A stretch of DNA of 64,000 bases, taken from positions 3,038,001 to 3,102,000 of the forward strand of contig NZ_CP077369.1 in assembly GCF_019048525.1 (NCBI RefSeq), in the 5' to 3' direction. The notes under the pieces are model-generated. The model saw only the letters and a program-made list of their open reading frames with translations. It made no database searches and was not told where the DNA came from. The stretch is from Acinetobacter lwoffii (GTDB lineage Bacteria; Pseudomonadota; Gammaproteobacteria; Pseudomonadales; Moraxellaceae). A program made the translations under genes and the position numbers. Of the stretch, positions 54,504 through 62,985 are shown in pieces; the first letter of the stretch is position 1; each line of letters begins with the position of its first letter.

Positions 54504-54887
54504 TTACTCAGTTTCTTGTGCTAAAAAATCACGATGTACATGGCTTAAATCTACCAGCTCATAGTCTGCCAATTCAAAAATTTGCCAAATCGCAATCGCA
54601 TCTTCTTTTAAATCGACTGCTTGGGTCGCACGATTCGACAATTGCCATTGCAAGTCAGAAATCCATAAATAGTATTGTCCAGTCGCCGCATTAAAGGCCT
54701 GAACTTTCCCATCGGCATTAATGCCTTGAATGATGGCGCCTTCAGGTAAAGTCGCTTCAAGATTGGGTAAGCTAATGTCCACAAAATGTTTGATTTGTCG
54801 CAGACCATAACCTGCAAACATTTCTTTTTGAGCTTCACTTAACTGTGCATATTTTTGCTCTATATCTGCAATTACCAGTGTGTCCAT
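54504..54887 (-). CDS. Hypothetical soluble protein (127 aa)
   Basis: I do not recognise a family. The product starts MDTLVIADIEQKYAQLSEAQ and continues with a compact alpha/beta composition and aromatic stretches (YYLWISDLQWQLSNRATQAV), then an acidic end (ELVDLSHVHRDFLAQETE). No signal or membrane segment is present. The frame opens at 54899; ATG 54887 is preferred. Composition matches neighbouring core genes, supporting a real gene. Confidence 0.75.
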   Translation of the reverse strand: MDTLVIADIEQKYAQLSEAQKEMFAGYGLRQIKHFVDISLPNLEATLPEGAIIQGINADGKVQAFNAATGQYYLWISDLQWQLSNRATQAVDLKEDAIAIWQIFELADYELVDLSHVHRDFLAQETE

Positions 54888-55118
54888 GTAACCTCCCATC
54901 GGTCAAATGCTGAGACGCTGCTCAGCAATATTTCATTTTAAATATTAAATAGTATTTATTGTTATACCTGAAATGGCGCATTTAACGAATAAGACAATAG
55001 TGAAATGCGTACCCAAACGCCAATGTTCAGTTCAATTCCATTTTAAGGTTTATATATGAAAGTTTTGTGCCAAAAATACAATTTTCATGATTTTTATTCT
55101 TTACAACTTGGCACATGA

Positions 55119-56054
55119 TCAATCTTCTTTATGCTGCGCACGTGGATGAGCCTGATCATAAATTTGGGCCAGATGATCAAAATCGACATGAGTATAAATT
55201 TGCGTGGTGGTTAAATTACTGTGTCCCAGCATTTCCTGCACCGCGCGTAAGTCCCGGCTATTCGACAACATATGACTGGCAAAGCAATGTCTTAATAAAT
55301 GTGGATGCAGATCGACATTGACGCCTGCGCGCTGCGCCTGAAACTTGACCCGATTTTCAATTTGCCGTGCACCAAGCGGATTGCCTTTCTGGGTAATAAA
55401 TACATTCGCCTCCGGCACAAAATCACCATTCCATAAAGGATAGATTTGCAACCAGGCCATCACGCTGTCTTTGGCCTTGGAACCGAAAGGCACTATCCGG
55501 GTTTTATTGCCTTTACCAGTAATGCGTAATAACTGCCGGTTGAAATCAATATCTTTAATTCTCAGGCTTTGCAGTTCTGCCAGACGCAGCCCACTCGAAT
55601 AAAGCAATTCCAAAATCGCTTTGTCCCGGAGCCACATTTGCTGCTGTATTTCATTTTCAGGCGCAGGCTGATCTATAATCTGGTTGACGGTTTCAATATC
55701 CACCATGCCCGGCAAAGGACGCGATTGACGTTTTAACTGAAAATCATCCGCCGGATTAAAAGCCATATGCTGAGCCTGCTCGGCCCATTTCATAAACTGG
55801 CGAATAGCCGAAAGCATACGTTGCAGGCTGCTAGGACTGAGCTGATGCTGTTCCACTTTTTCAGCCAGAAACTGGCGTAAATCGGTGGCTTCTACATCGT
55901 TTAAATTGAGCTGTTCACGCTGGCAAAACTCTAAAAAATCCGAGACATCACGCTCATAGGCTTGTAAGGTATGTTTGGACTGGTTTTGAATTTCACGCTC
56001 TTTCAGCCACATATTGAGCAAGAGTTGAGGTGGCACAATCACTGCTTGCTCCAT
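55119..56054 (-). CDS. xerC: Tyrosine recombinase XerC
   Basis: XerC with XerD resolves chromosome dimers at dif. The 311-residue product has the N-terminal SAM-like core-binding domain (SKHTLQAYERDVSDFLEFCQ) and all catalytic residues: Arg in SSGLRLAELQSL, Lys in ITGKGNKTRIVPF, His-Leu-Leu-Arg in HPHLLRHCFASH, the second His in MLGHSNLTTTQ and the nucleophile Tyr in IYTH. XerC rather than XerD is favoured by its place after dapF, as in E. coli. Its ATG directly follows the stop of the hydrolase gene. Confidence 0.93.
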   Translation of the reverse strand: MEQAVIVPPQLLLNMWLKEREIQNQSKHTLQAYERDVSDFLEFCQREQLNLNDVEATDLRQFLAEKVEQHQLSPSSLQRMLSAIRQFMKWAEQAQHMAFNPADDFQLKRQSRPLPGMVDIETVNQIIDQPAPENEIQQQMWLRDKAILELLYSSGLRLAELQSLRIKDIDFNRQLLRITGKGNKTRIVPFGSKAKDSVMAWLQIYPLWNGDFVPEANVFITQKGNPLGARQIENRVKFQAQRAGVNVDLHPHLLRHCFASHMLSNSRDLRAVQEMLGHSNLTTTQIYTHVDFDHLAQIYDQAHPRAQHKED

Positions 56055-56669
56055 TTAGAATTGCTCCAGATAACCTTGAATCAGCATTGCAACCTGACCT
56101 GCATGAGTATTGACAAAGAAATGATCTCCACCTTGGATAATATGCAGTTTTGCATTTTTAAAAATTCCTGCCAAGTATTGTCCAAGCTGAACAGTACTTA
56201 AAGGATCATGATCTCCCCAGATCAGCAAGATCGGAACGTCCAGACTTGCGAGCTGAACGCAGCTAAATTCAGTTTGGTCTTGTACAAACCAGTCCGGTGC
56301 TGTTTTAAATTGTTCACGATAATCTGTACGCCAGTCTGCACAATGAAATGATTTTAAATTCAGACCACCAGATGTCGCCAACAATACCAGTCCTTTGACT
56401 TTCTGTGGATGCTTAAGTGCCAATCCAATGGCCAATACACCACCCATAGACTGGGCAATCAGAATGGAATCATTCTCAATTTTTTCTTTCACGAATTCAT
56501 GCAGCTCATACAGGTTTTGAATGGCTAAATTTGGCGCTACACCATCAAAACCCGGATAGGCAATGGCTTGCTGATGTGTATGTTCGGTTAATGCTGCCTT
56601 TAATGGCTGCCAAAAGTGCTGGCTTCCTGAAGCACCCGGCAGGAACACAAGCTTATTCATCTCGGTCAA
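56055..56669 (-). CDS. Alpha/beta hydrolase in the dapF-xerC interval
   Basis: A 204-residue hydrolase with LVFLPGASGSQHFWQPL at the N-terminus, the nucleophile elbow LIAQSMGGVLAIGL, the acid in LLIWGDHDPLS and catalytic His in GGDHFFVNTH. The general shape resembles BioH or MenH-like enzymes, but the substrate is unknown. ATG 56669 or 56660 may be the start. It directly abuts xerC and lies where E. coli has yigA. Confidence 0.85.
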   Translation of the reverse strand: MTEMNKLVFLPGASGSQHFWQPLKAALTEHTHQQAIAYPGFDGVAPNLAIQNLYELHEFVKEKIENDSILIAQSMGGVLAIGLALKHPQKVKGLVLLATSGGLNLKSFHCADWRTDYREQFKTAPDWFVQDQTEFSCVQLASLDVPILLIWGDHDPLSTVQLGQYLAGIFKNAKLHIIQGGDHFFVNTHAGQVAMLIQGYLEQF

Positions 56670-56696
56670 ATTCTACGGTTTTCCCCATCCTAGCAT

Positions 56697-56728
56697 AAAA
56701 AAAGCACCATCGAAGACAGTGCTTTTTT
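56697..56728 (-). terminator. Hairpin between dapF and the hydrolase gene
   Basis: AAAAAAAGCAC/GTGCTTTTTT (56697-56707, 56719-56728) with an 11-base loop. It lies just after the dapF stop at 56746 on the minus strand and probably ends the lptM-lysA-dapF transcript. Confidence 0.7.
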
Positions 56729-56745
56729 CTCAAACGGAACCAAGC

Positions 56746-57591
56746 TTAACCCTGGAAATAACGTAAATCCAGACGTCCTTCATATACGGTCGCCGTTGGT
56801 CCGGTCATCCAGACCACATCACCTGCTTTCCATTCAATTTGCAGCTTGCCGCCTGCCAGTTCAACTTCGACTTTACTCGACAGCAGACCACGACGCATAC
56901 CTGAAATTGCGGCAGCACAGGCACCTGTACCACAAGCTAAGGTCTCGCCTACACCACGCTCGTACACACGTAAACGTGCATGTTTTTCATCAATAATCTG
57001 CATAAAGCCAGCATTGACTCGTGCCGGGAAGCGCGCATGTGATTCAACTTGTGGACCAATACGTGCGACATCGGCAGCAATCACATCCGGTACGATTGTC
57101 ACCGCATGTGGATTCCCCATATTGACCACATCAATGGTCAGCTTTTCACCGCCAGCAAGATCGATGTCATACAGGCTCTCCGGCGCATCAGCTACAAATG
57201 GAATTTCCTGAGGCAAAAATTTTGGATAACCCATATTGACCCGTACCCAACCATTCGCACCCAATTCCGGCTCTACAATACCAGATTTGGTTTGTACCTT
57301 GATTTTGGTTTTGGTCGTGAGCTGACGATCATGTACAAATTTGGCAAAACAGCGCACGCCATTGCCACATTGTTCCACTTCTGAACCATCGGCATTAAAA
57401 ATCCGATATTTAAAGTCTGCACTTGGCACATCGGGTGGCTCAACCACCAAGAGTTGATCAAAACCAATGCCAAAGTTACGATTGGCCAAACGCTGAATGG
57501 TCAAAGTGTCTAAATAAGCACGCTGGCTGATCAGATCAACCACCATAAAGTCATTGCCCAGACCATGCATCTTGGTAAATTCTAATAACAT
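56746..57591 (-). CDS. dapF: Diaminopimelate epimerase
   Basis: DapF converts LL- to meso-diaminopimelate, needed for lysine and peptidoglycan. The 281-residue product has both catalytic cysteines: [15 protein letters not shown] and [19 protein letters not shown]. The N-terminus [19 protein letters not shown] is a family hallmark. It lies 12 bases after lysA in one operon. Confidence 0.97.
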   Translation of the reverse strand: MLLEFTKMHGLGNDFMVVDLISQRAYLDTLTIQRLANRNFGIGFDQLLVVEPPDVPSADFKYRIFNADGSEVEQCGNGVRCFAKFVHDRQLTTKTKIKVQTKSGIVEPELGANGWVRVNMGYPKFLPQEIPFVADAPESLYDIDLAGGEKLTIDVVNMGNPHAVTIVPDVIAADVARIGPQVESHARFPARVNAGFMQIIDEKHARLRVYERGVGETLACGTGACAAAISGMRRGLLSSKVEVELAGGKLQIEWKAGDVVWMTGPTATVYEGRLDLRYFQG

Positions 57592-57603
57592 CCTGATTTA
57601 TCC

Positions 57604-58848
57604 TTAAGGCAATAAACGCTCACGTTCCCAAAGTGATTCAATCGTCTCACGTTCACGAATCAAATGTGCCTGATCAGCATCGACCATTACCTCAGCAGCA
57701 CGTCCACGGCTGTTGTAATTTGAACTCATCACAAAACCATACGCACCTGCACCGAGTACTGCCAGCACATCATTTTCCTTGATCGCAAGCTCACGCTCTT
57801 TACCCAGGAAATCACCAGTTTCACAAATTGCGCCCACGACATCCCATTCTTTCGTTTCGACATCGGTACGAGGTGTAACAGATTGAATGTCCATCCATGC
57901 TTCATATAAAGCAGGACGAATCAGGTCATTCATCGCAGCATCAATAATCGCGAAATTACGGTGATTCGTTGGTTTTAATAGATCCACTTTAGTCAGCAGC
58001 ACACCTGCATTGGCAGAGATACTACGTCCCGGTTCCATATACACTTTCAAGCCCAATTTTTCTAAAGCTGGACGTAGCGCATTGGCATATTCTTCAACCG
58101 ACGGCGGGGTTTCATCTTTATACGTCACACCCAGACCACCGCCGATATCGATGTGTTTGAGGTGAATGCCCAGCTCTTTTAACTGGTCGATCATCACAAT
58201 GACACGATCCAGTGCATCGACAAATGGCTGGGTTTCAGTCAGCTGTGAACCGATATGGCAGTCAATCCCAACCACATCCAGATTTGGCAATGACGCTGCA
58301 TATTGATAAGTTTCAAACACGCTATCAGACGGAATACCGAATTTATTTTCTTTTAAGCCGGTTGAAATATAAGGATGGGTTTTGGCATCGACATCAGGAT
58401 TCACACGTAATGAAATCGGCGCTTTGATATTTAATTCAGCCGCAACCTTCTGGATACGATCCAGCTCGGCATAAGATTCCACGTTGAAACAGGCAATGCC
58501 GACTTCCAACGCTTTTTTGATATCCGCTTCAGATTTACCCAAGCCCGAAAATACGATTTTCGAAGGCTCACCACCGGCTTTCAGCACACGCGCCAATTCA
58601 CCACCGGTCACAATATCAAAACCGGCACCCTGTTTGGCCAATACATTCAATACCGCAAGATTAGAGTTGGACTTTACCGCAAAACAGATTTGATGGTCGA
58701 TAAAATCAAAAGCACGGTCCATATCTAAAAAATGCTTTTCCAAAGTGGCTTTAGAATAAACATAGAGTGGTGTGCCGAATTGCTCCGCGAGCTGTTGTAA
58801 TGAACATTGCTCAGCGTGCAATACCCCATTAATGCGGGTGAAACTCAT
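57604..58848 (-). CDS. lysA: Diaminopimelate decarboxylase
   Basis: LysA, a PLP enzyme, makes L-lysine from meso-DAP. The 414-residue protein has the PLP Lys in ICFAVKSNSNLAVLNVL, GGELARVLKAGGEPSKIVFS, HIGSQLTETQPFVDALDRV, EPGRSISANAGVLLTKV and the CETGDFLGKER motif with the active-site Cys. It follows lptM by 24 bases and precedes dapF by 12. Confidence 0.97.
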   Translation of the reverse strand: MSFTRINGVLHAEQCSLQQLAEQFGTPLYVYSKATLEKHFLDMDRAFDFIDHQICFAVKSNSNLAVLNVLAKQGAGFDIVTGGELARVLKAGGEPSKIVFSGLGKSEADIKKALEVGIACFNVESYAELDRIQKVAAELNIKAPISLRVNPDVDAKTHPYISTGLKENKFGIPSDSVFETYQYAASLPNLDVVGIDCHIGSQLTETQPFVDALDRVIVMIDQLKELGIHLKHIDIGGGLGVTYKDETPPSVEEYANALRPALEKLGLKVYMEPGRSISANAGVLLTKVDLLKPTNHRNFAIIDAAMNDLIRPALYEAWMDIQSVTPRTDVETKEWDVVGAICETGDFLGKERELAIKENDVLAVLGAGAYGFVMSSNYNSRGRAAEVMVDADQAHLIRERETIESLWERERLLP

Positions 58849-58872
58849 GAAGGTATCCTTTCTGTGAAAGCG

Positions 58873-59106
58873 TTATGGAGTGGTTTTAACGTCTGAATCG
58901 GTAGGTGCAGCAAACTGTTGTTGCACAGGTGCCTCGCGTTCTTCATCGGACGCTTTAGGCTCAGTTTCAGTATTTTTGTATAACAGATACTTGGCACGCT
59001 TGTCGTAATTCGGATCATTTGGCAAGTGCAAAGCACCTGACTGTCCACAACCTGCAAGAACAAGACCTGTCGCTAAGATACTGATGTAGCAAATGACTTG
59101 GCGCAT
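58873..59106 (-). CDS. lptM: LptM-type small lipoprotein (LPS translocon maturation)
   Basis: LptM (YifL) helps LptD mature in the outer membrane. The product has a signal with lipobox (ILATGLVLAGC) and directly after the Cys the motif GQSGALHLPND, like the conserved CGxxGPLYxP of LptM, then a short charged tail. Position just upstream of lysA-dapF matches the E. coli yifL-dapF arrangement. The frame opens at 59151; ATG 59106 (77 residues) gives a proper signal peptide. Confidence 0.85.
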   Translation of the reverse strand: MRQVICYISILATGLVLAGCGQSGALHLPNDPNYDKRAKYLLYKNTETEPKASDEEREAPVQQQFAAPTDSDVKTTP

Positions 59107-59195
59107 CTGACCACCTAATGTAATAGTTTCGATGAAGTATAACGCGATCATTCGGCATGACCCAAGCGTTAAACGCTAGAGAGTATCTTTAGACA

Positions 59196-59227
59196 AAAAA
59201 AAACGCCAGCAGATCGCTGACGTTTTT
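59196..59227. terminator. Hairpin between lptM and cycA
   Basis: AAAACG-CAGC pairs with GCTG-CGTTTT around 59201-59225 with one mismatched pair and flanking A and T tracts. It lies just after the cycA stop at 59239 on the minus strand. Confidence 0.7.
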
Positions 59228-59238
59228 ATTGATAAGGT

Positions 59239-60642
59239 TTATTTATGTTTCTGTTTATAGAAACCAAAATAGCCAATGATTAGCAGGATAAACCAGATCG
59301 GACTGATCATCAGTGCCTGGCGAGTATCCTCTTCCAGTGCTAAGACCACGATCATGCTCAGGAAGAAGATAATCACGATCCAACAGGTCACTAAACCACC
59401 TGGTAATTTAAAGGTCGATTTGGCATGCAGCTCTGGTCGTGTTTTGTAATACACGATATAGCTCCAGATAATGATGATCCAGACACAGATAAACAGAATC
59501 GTAGATAAAGTCGTTGCCAAGGTAAAGGCCCGAACTGTATCCGGAACAAAATACTGGAGTGCTGCTCCCAGCAACAAACATACCGCCGAGAAATACAAGG
59601 CATTGGCAGGCACTGCGCGACGGTTCAGACGACCAAAAGCCATCGGTGCCTGCTCTTCACGCGACAGGCCAAACAGCATACGGCTGGTCGAGAATACGCC
59701 ACTGTTCATCGATGACATCACCGAGGACAATACCACCAGGTTCATGATAATCGCAGCCGCTGCAATGCCAGCCTGACTGAACAGGTTTACAAAGGGCGAA
59801 ACATTCGGGTCAATCTGGTTCCATGGAGTTACTGACATCACAATGAGCAGTGCCAATACATAGAAAATAATGATACGGATCGGAATAGAGTTCACCGCTT
59901 TTGGCAGGTTCTTTTCCGGATCTTTGGTTTCAGCCGCGGTAGTCCCCACCAGTTCCACCCCCACAAAGGCAAAGATGGCAATCTGGAAACCGGCCAGGAA
60001 GCCCATGGCACCCGTTGGGAACAAACCGCCATGCTCCCAGATATGACTAAAGGATGCGACCGTACCAACATCATTGGTAAAGCCGGTAAATACCATCCAC
60101 AGACCAACGGCAATCAGCACCACAATGGCGATAATTTTGACCAGGGCAAACCAGAATTCCATTTCACCAAACAGTTTTACCGTGACCAGATTCAGCCCCA
60201 TGATAAACACAATCGCGGCAACACTGATCATGACGCCTTCTTCAGGGCTAAAGGGCAAACCATTATTGAAGAATTGCAGATAATAAATAATGGCTGACAG
60301 ATCTGCAATCCCGATGGTGATCCAGCACAGCCAGTAGGTCCAGCCAACAAAGTATCCGGCCCAAGGCCCGATCAGATCCGTGGCAAAATCAATAAAAGAT
60401 TTATATTGCAAATTGGAGAGTAACAGTTCACCCAATGCACGCATCACCAGAAAGACCATAAAACCGATGATCATATAAATCACCAGAATCGAAGGACCTG
60501 CAAGACTGATGGTTTTACCCGAACCCATAAACAGGCCGGTTCCGATGGCGCCCCCAATGGCAATTAACTGTAGGTGCCGATTGGACAAACTCCGCTTTAA
60601 TTCACCGTGCTCTGCCGATGAATTGTTATATTTTTCTGACAT
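59239..60642 (-). CDS. cycA: D-serine/D-alanine/glycine transporter
   Basis: An APC-family proton symporter of 467 residues with about 12 transmembrane segments. It closely matches remembered E. coli CycA blocks: NRHLQLIAIGGAIGTGLFMG, GSGKTISLAGPSILVIYMII, LGELLLSNLQYKSFIDFATD, FAFVGVELVGTTAAETKDPE, SGVFSTSRMLFGLSREEQAP and the C-terminal EEDTRQALMISPIWF. It is divergent from an AGCS-type amino-acid symporter across 319 bases. Import of glycine, D-alanine and D-serine is likely. Confidence 0.92.
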   Translation of the reverse strand: MSEKYNNSSAEHGELKRSLSNRHLQLIAIGGAIGTGLFMGSGKTISLAGPSILVIYMIIGFMVFLVMRALGELLLSNLQYKSFIDFATDLIGPWAGYFVGWTYWLCWITIGIADLSAIIYYLQFFNNGLPFSPEEGVMISVAAIVFIMGLNLVTVKLFGEMEFWFALVKIIAIVVLIAVGLWMVFTGFTNDVGTVASFSHIWEHGGLFPTGAMGFLAGFQIAIFAFVGVELVGTTAAETKDPEKNLPKAVNSIPIRIIIFYVLALLIVMSVTPWNQIDPNVSPFVNLFSQAGIAAAAIIMNLVVLSSVMSSMNSGVFSTSRMLFGLSREEQAPMAFGRLNRRAVPANALYFSAVCLLLGAALQYFVPDTVRAFTLATTLSTILFICVWIIIIWSYIVYYKTRPELHAKSTFKLPGGLVTCWIVIIFFLSMIVVLALEEDTRQALMISPIWFILLIIGYFGFYKQKHK

Positions 60643-60872
60643 TATTAATTACAACTTTGAGTTTTACTCGCGACAAATTAACGTAAAAAATGCTGAATAC
60701 AAAAATAAAATTTGCATCATTTGTATTTCCTGATTAATTGAAGAAGTTAATTTATTTTTCTTATATCGCTCTCCAGTTACATTTTTGCTTTATTTTTGAC
60801 CTGAAAGATTCCAGTAATTTCTTGTCAAATTTTTAAAACTGTGTAAAAAATAAAACACTATTCAGCCAATTT
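60643..60872. other. cycA side of the cycA-AGCS intergenic region
   Basis: This part of the 319-base gap is AT-rich. A TTGACA on the minus strand near 60819-60824 might be a cycA -35 box, but no matching -10 is clear. No coding frame is seen. Regulatory elements further right are listed separately. Confidence 0.45.
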
Positions 60873-60893
60873 ATGCATTCAGGATGAATGCAT
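60873..60893. promoter_or_regulatory. Inverted repeat next to the sigma-54-type promoter
   Basis: Arms ATGCATTC (60873-60880) and GAATGCAT (60886-60893) are perfect, with a five-base spacer. It lies two bases upstream of the -24 box, so a bound protein would cover or flank the promoter. Confidence 0.5.
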
Positions 60894-60894
60894 C

Positions 60895-60910
60895 TGGCAT
60901 AGCAATTGCT
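60895..60910 (+). promoter_or_regulatory. Sigma-54-type promoter of the AGCS symporter gene
   Basis: TGGCAT (60895-60900), then five bases, then TTGCT (60906-60910). The GG and GC are exactly ten bases apart, as in TGGCAY-R-N4-TTGCW. Transcription would start near 60920, about 42 bases before the ATG. Requires RpoN and an activator. Confidence 0.6.
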
Positions 60911-60961
60911 TTTTAATCAATACCTCGAACTACACAGACATGGATCAATAAGAAGAATTTT

Positions 60962-62308
60962 ATGCAAAATTTACAAAGTTTAATGGAAACTTTAAGCGGC
61001 TGGGTCTGGGGCCCTTATATGCTGGTACTAATTGTTGGTACCGGGATTTTCCTTACCTTCCGTTTATTGTTCTGGCAGTTCCGCATGTTGCCCCTAGCCT
61101 TCAAACAGGTCTTTGGCAAGCACCCTGACCATTCAGGGGACATTTCCCAATTTGCTTCATTGATGACCGCACTCTCTGCCACGATTGGTACCGGTAACAT
61201 TGCCGGCGTAGCCACTGCCTGTGTCCTCGGGGGTCCGGGCGCCGTGTTCTGGATGTGGATGACCGCCCTGTTTGGTATGGCCACCAAATATGGCGAAGGT
61301 GTTCTGGCAGTCAAATACCGAGTGAAAAATGAGAAGGGTGAAATGTCTGGTGGTCCGATGTACTACATCGAACGTGGTCTGAAATGGAAATGGCTGGCGC
61401 TGATTTTTGCCTTGTTCGGGACACTGGCTTCTTTTGGGATTGGCAGTTCAGTACAGTCGAATACCGTAGCACTTGCGGTTGAAAACAGCTTGGGCATCGA
61501 AACCTGGATAACGGGTATTATTATTACTGCCTTTTCAGCACTGGTGATTTTGGGCGGGATCAAATCAATTTCCAAAGCTTCTTCTGTGATCGTGCCGATT
61601 ATGGCAGTGGGTTATGTTGCTGGCGGTCTGATTATTATTTTAAATAATCTGGAACTGGTCATGCCGGCACTAAAAATGATCTTCAGCTATGCCTTTACCG
61701 GTGAAGCCGCAGTGGGCGGTGCGATTGGTGCAGCGATTCGTTATGGTGTAGCACGTGGTGTATTCTCCAACGAAGCTGGCATGGGTTCTGCGCCGATTGC
61801 TGCCGCAGCGGCAAAAACCGATCATCCAGCCCGTCAGGGTCTGGTGTCTATGACCGGTACCTTTATTGATACGATTATTGTCTGTTCAATTACCGGTATT
61901 GTCCTGGTGATGGGTTATATCATGGCCGGTAATTCATTCGGAGATCAAACCGGTGCGGTACTGACTATCGGCGTGTTCGACAAACTGCTGCCGGGTGTCG
62001 GTGGTTGGGTGGTCACTTTCGGTATTATTTTCTTCGCCTATTCCACCATTTTAGGCTGGAGCTACTACGGAGAAAAATGTGCCACCTATTTACTCGGTGA
62101 AAAATTCGTACTGCCTTACCGTATCATTTACATTGCTACAGTTTTCATTGGCTGTGTGGCCACACTGGATCTGGTCTGGCTATTTGCCGACACCTTCAAC
62201 GGCCTGATGGCGGTTCCAAACCTGATTGGTTTATTACTTCTGTCTGGTGTTATTGCCAAAGAGTCGAAAGACTTCATTGCAAGACGTAAATCTGGTGAAC
62301 TTTATTAA
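60962..62308 (+). CDS. Alanine/glycine:cation symporter family (AGCS) protein
   Basis: The 448-residue protein imports a small amino acid (alanine, glycine or glutamine) with sodium or protons. Family blocks include SLMTALSATIGTGNIAGVAT, CVLGGPGAVFWMWMTALFGM, ATKYGEGVLAVKYR, SGGPMYYIERGLKWKW, YGVARGVFSNEAGMGSAPIA and YSTILGWSYYGEKCATYLLG. About 10-11 transmembrane segments are present. A candidate sigma-54 promoter precedes it, suggesting nitrogen control. cycA, another small-amino-acid importer, is divergent. Confidence 0.93.
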   Translation: MQNLQSLMETLSGWVWGPYMLVLIVGTGIFLTFRLLFWQFRMLPLAFKQVFGKHPDHSGDISQFASLMTALSATIGTGNIAGVATACVLGGPGAVFWMWMTALFGMATKYGEGVLAVKYRVKNEKGEMSGGPMYYIERGLKWKWLALIFALFGTLASFGIGSSVQSNTVALAVENSLGIETWITGIIITAFSALVILGGIKSISKASSVIVPIMAVGYVAGGLIIILNNLELVMPALKMIFSYAFTGEAAVGGAIGAAIRYGVARGVFSNEAGMGSAPIAAAAAKTDHPARQGLVSMTGTFIDTIIVCSITGIVLVMGYIMAGNSFGDQTGAVLTIGVFDKLLPGVGGWVVTFGIIFFAYSTILGWSYYGEKCATYLLGEKFVLPYRIIYIATVFIGCVATLDLVWLFADTFNGLMAVPNLIGLLLLSGVIAKESKDFIARRKSGELY

Positions 62309-62345
62309 TTGATAAGTTATTATTTAACTACTCAATTCAAATAGT

Positions 62346-62372
62346 AAAAAGCCACGTTAATCGTGGCTTTTT
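62346..62372. terminator. Bidirectional terminator after the AGCS gene
   Basis: AAAAAGCCACG/CGTGGCTTTTT (62346-62356, 62362-62372) with a five-base loop; it also serves the convergent hypothetical gene. Confidence 0.88.
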
Positions 62373-62406
62373 ATGCTTCATCTTTTCCATTCTTCATCAT
62401 GAAAAT

Positions 62407-62811
62407 TTAGCAACGTAAACCACTACAAGCCAGCTTGTCCCACTCAGATTCAAGCTCCAACGCTAGTCCTAAAGATAAAACAAAAAACTGAATGCCTTTA
62501 ATTTTCATATTGCCCTGTTCATCTTCCAGATATCCACTCAATTTTTGATAGGTTTTATGATGCAGATCAAAAGGTACATCCAGATAAAGACCACCCAGGT
62601 AGATTTCACTATGGACGGTTTGATCCACACCTAAACACGGCATATAGACAATGCCCTGTTGCTCTAGCCAGCCGATCAACATTTGGCGAACCGAGTTTGC
62701 GTCCCGATCTGGATGGACATAATGATCAAAATGCACAAACAGCACATCACGGTTTTTTTCGCGTGCGATCGCATCAATATGTTTCAACAATTGTGACAAG
62801 ATCTGTTCCAT
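62407..62811 (-). CDS. Hypothetical conserved protein (134 aa)
   Basis: I recognise no family. The soluble product has REKNRDVLFVHFDHYVHPDR near the start, LEQQGIVYMPCLGVDQTVHS and YLGGLYLDVPFDLHHKTYQK in the middle and ends LACSGLRC with two Cys. A possible metal site could use His and Asp in FDHYVHPD, but that is a guess. A TATAAT at 62832-62837 lies only 20 bases upstream, so the leader is very short. It is divergent from radA. Confidence 0.75.
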   Translation of the reverse strand: MEQILSQLLKHIDAIAREKNRDVLFVHFDHYVHPDRDANSVRQMLIGWLEQQGIVYMPCLGVDQTVHSEIYLGGLYLDVPFDLHHKTYQKLSGYLEDEQGNMKIKGIQFFVLSLGLALELESEWDKLACSGLRC

Positions 62812-62831
62812 TCCAGCATAACAAGATGGGC

Positions 62832-62862
62832 ATTATAGACGGCGTTGACGCATAGCATTCAA
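62832..62862 (-). promoter_or_regulatory. Possible promoter of the 134-residue gene
   Basis: On the minus strand TATAAT (62832-62837) is preceded by TTGAAT (62857-62862) at 19 bases, longer than ideal. Confidence 0.35.
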
Positions 62863-62878
62863 ATCAGCATAAATAAAA

Positions 62879-62895
62879 ACGACAAGACTTGTCGT
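62879..62895. promoter_or_regulatory. Inverted repeat between the hypothetical gene and radA
   Basis: ACGACAAG (62879-62886) and CTTGTCGT (62888-62895) flank one base, with no mismatch. It lies about 90 bases before radA and 68 before the divergent gene, so it could control either. Confidence 0.45.
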
Positions 62896-62985
62896 AAAAA
62901 CCATGATTTTTCAGGTGAAAGACTTGGTTTTCGATGGCATTCACCGCTATGCTGTCACTCAATTTCAATCGCTTCATCTTCAAAT

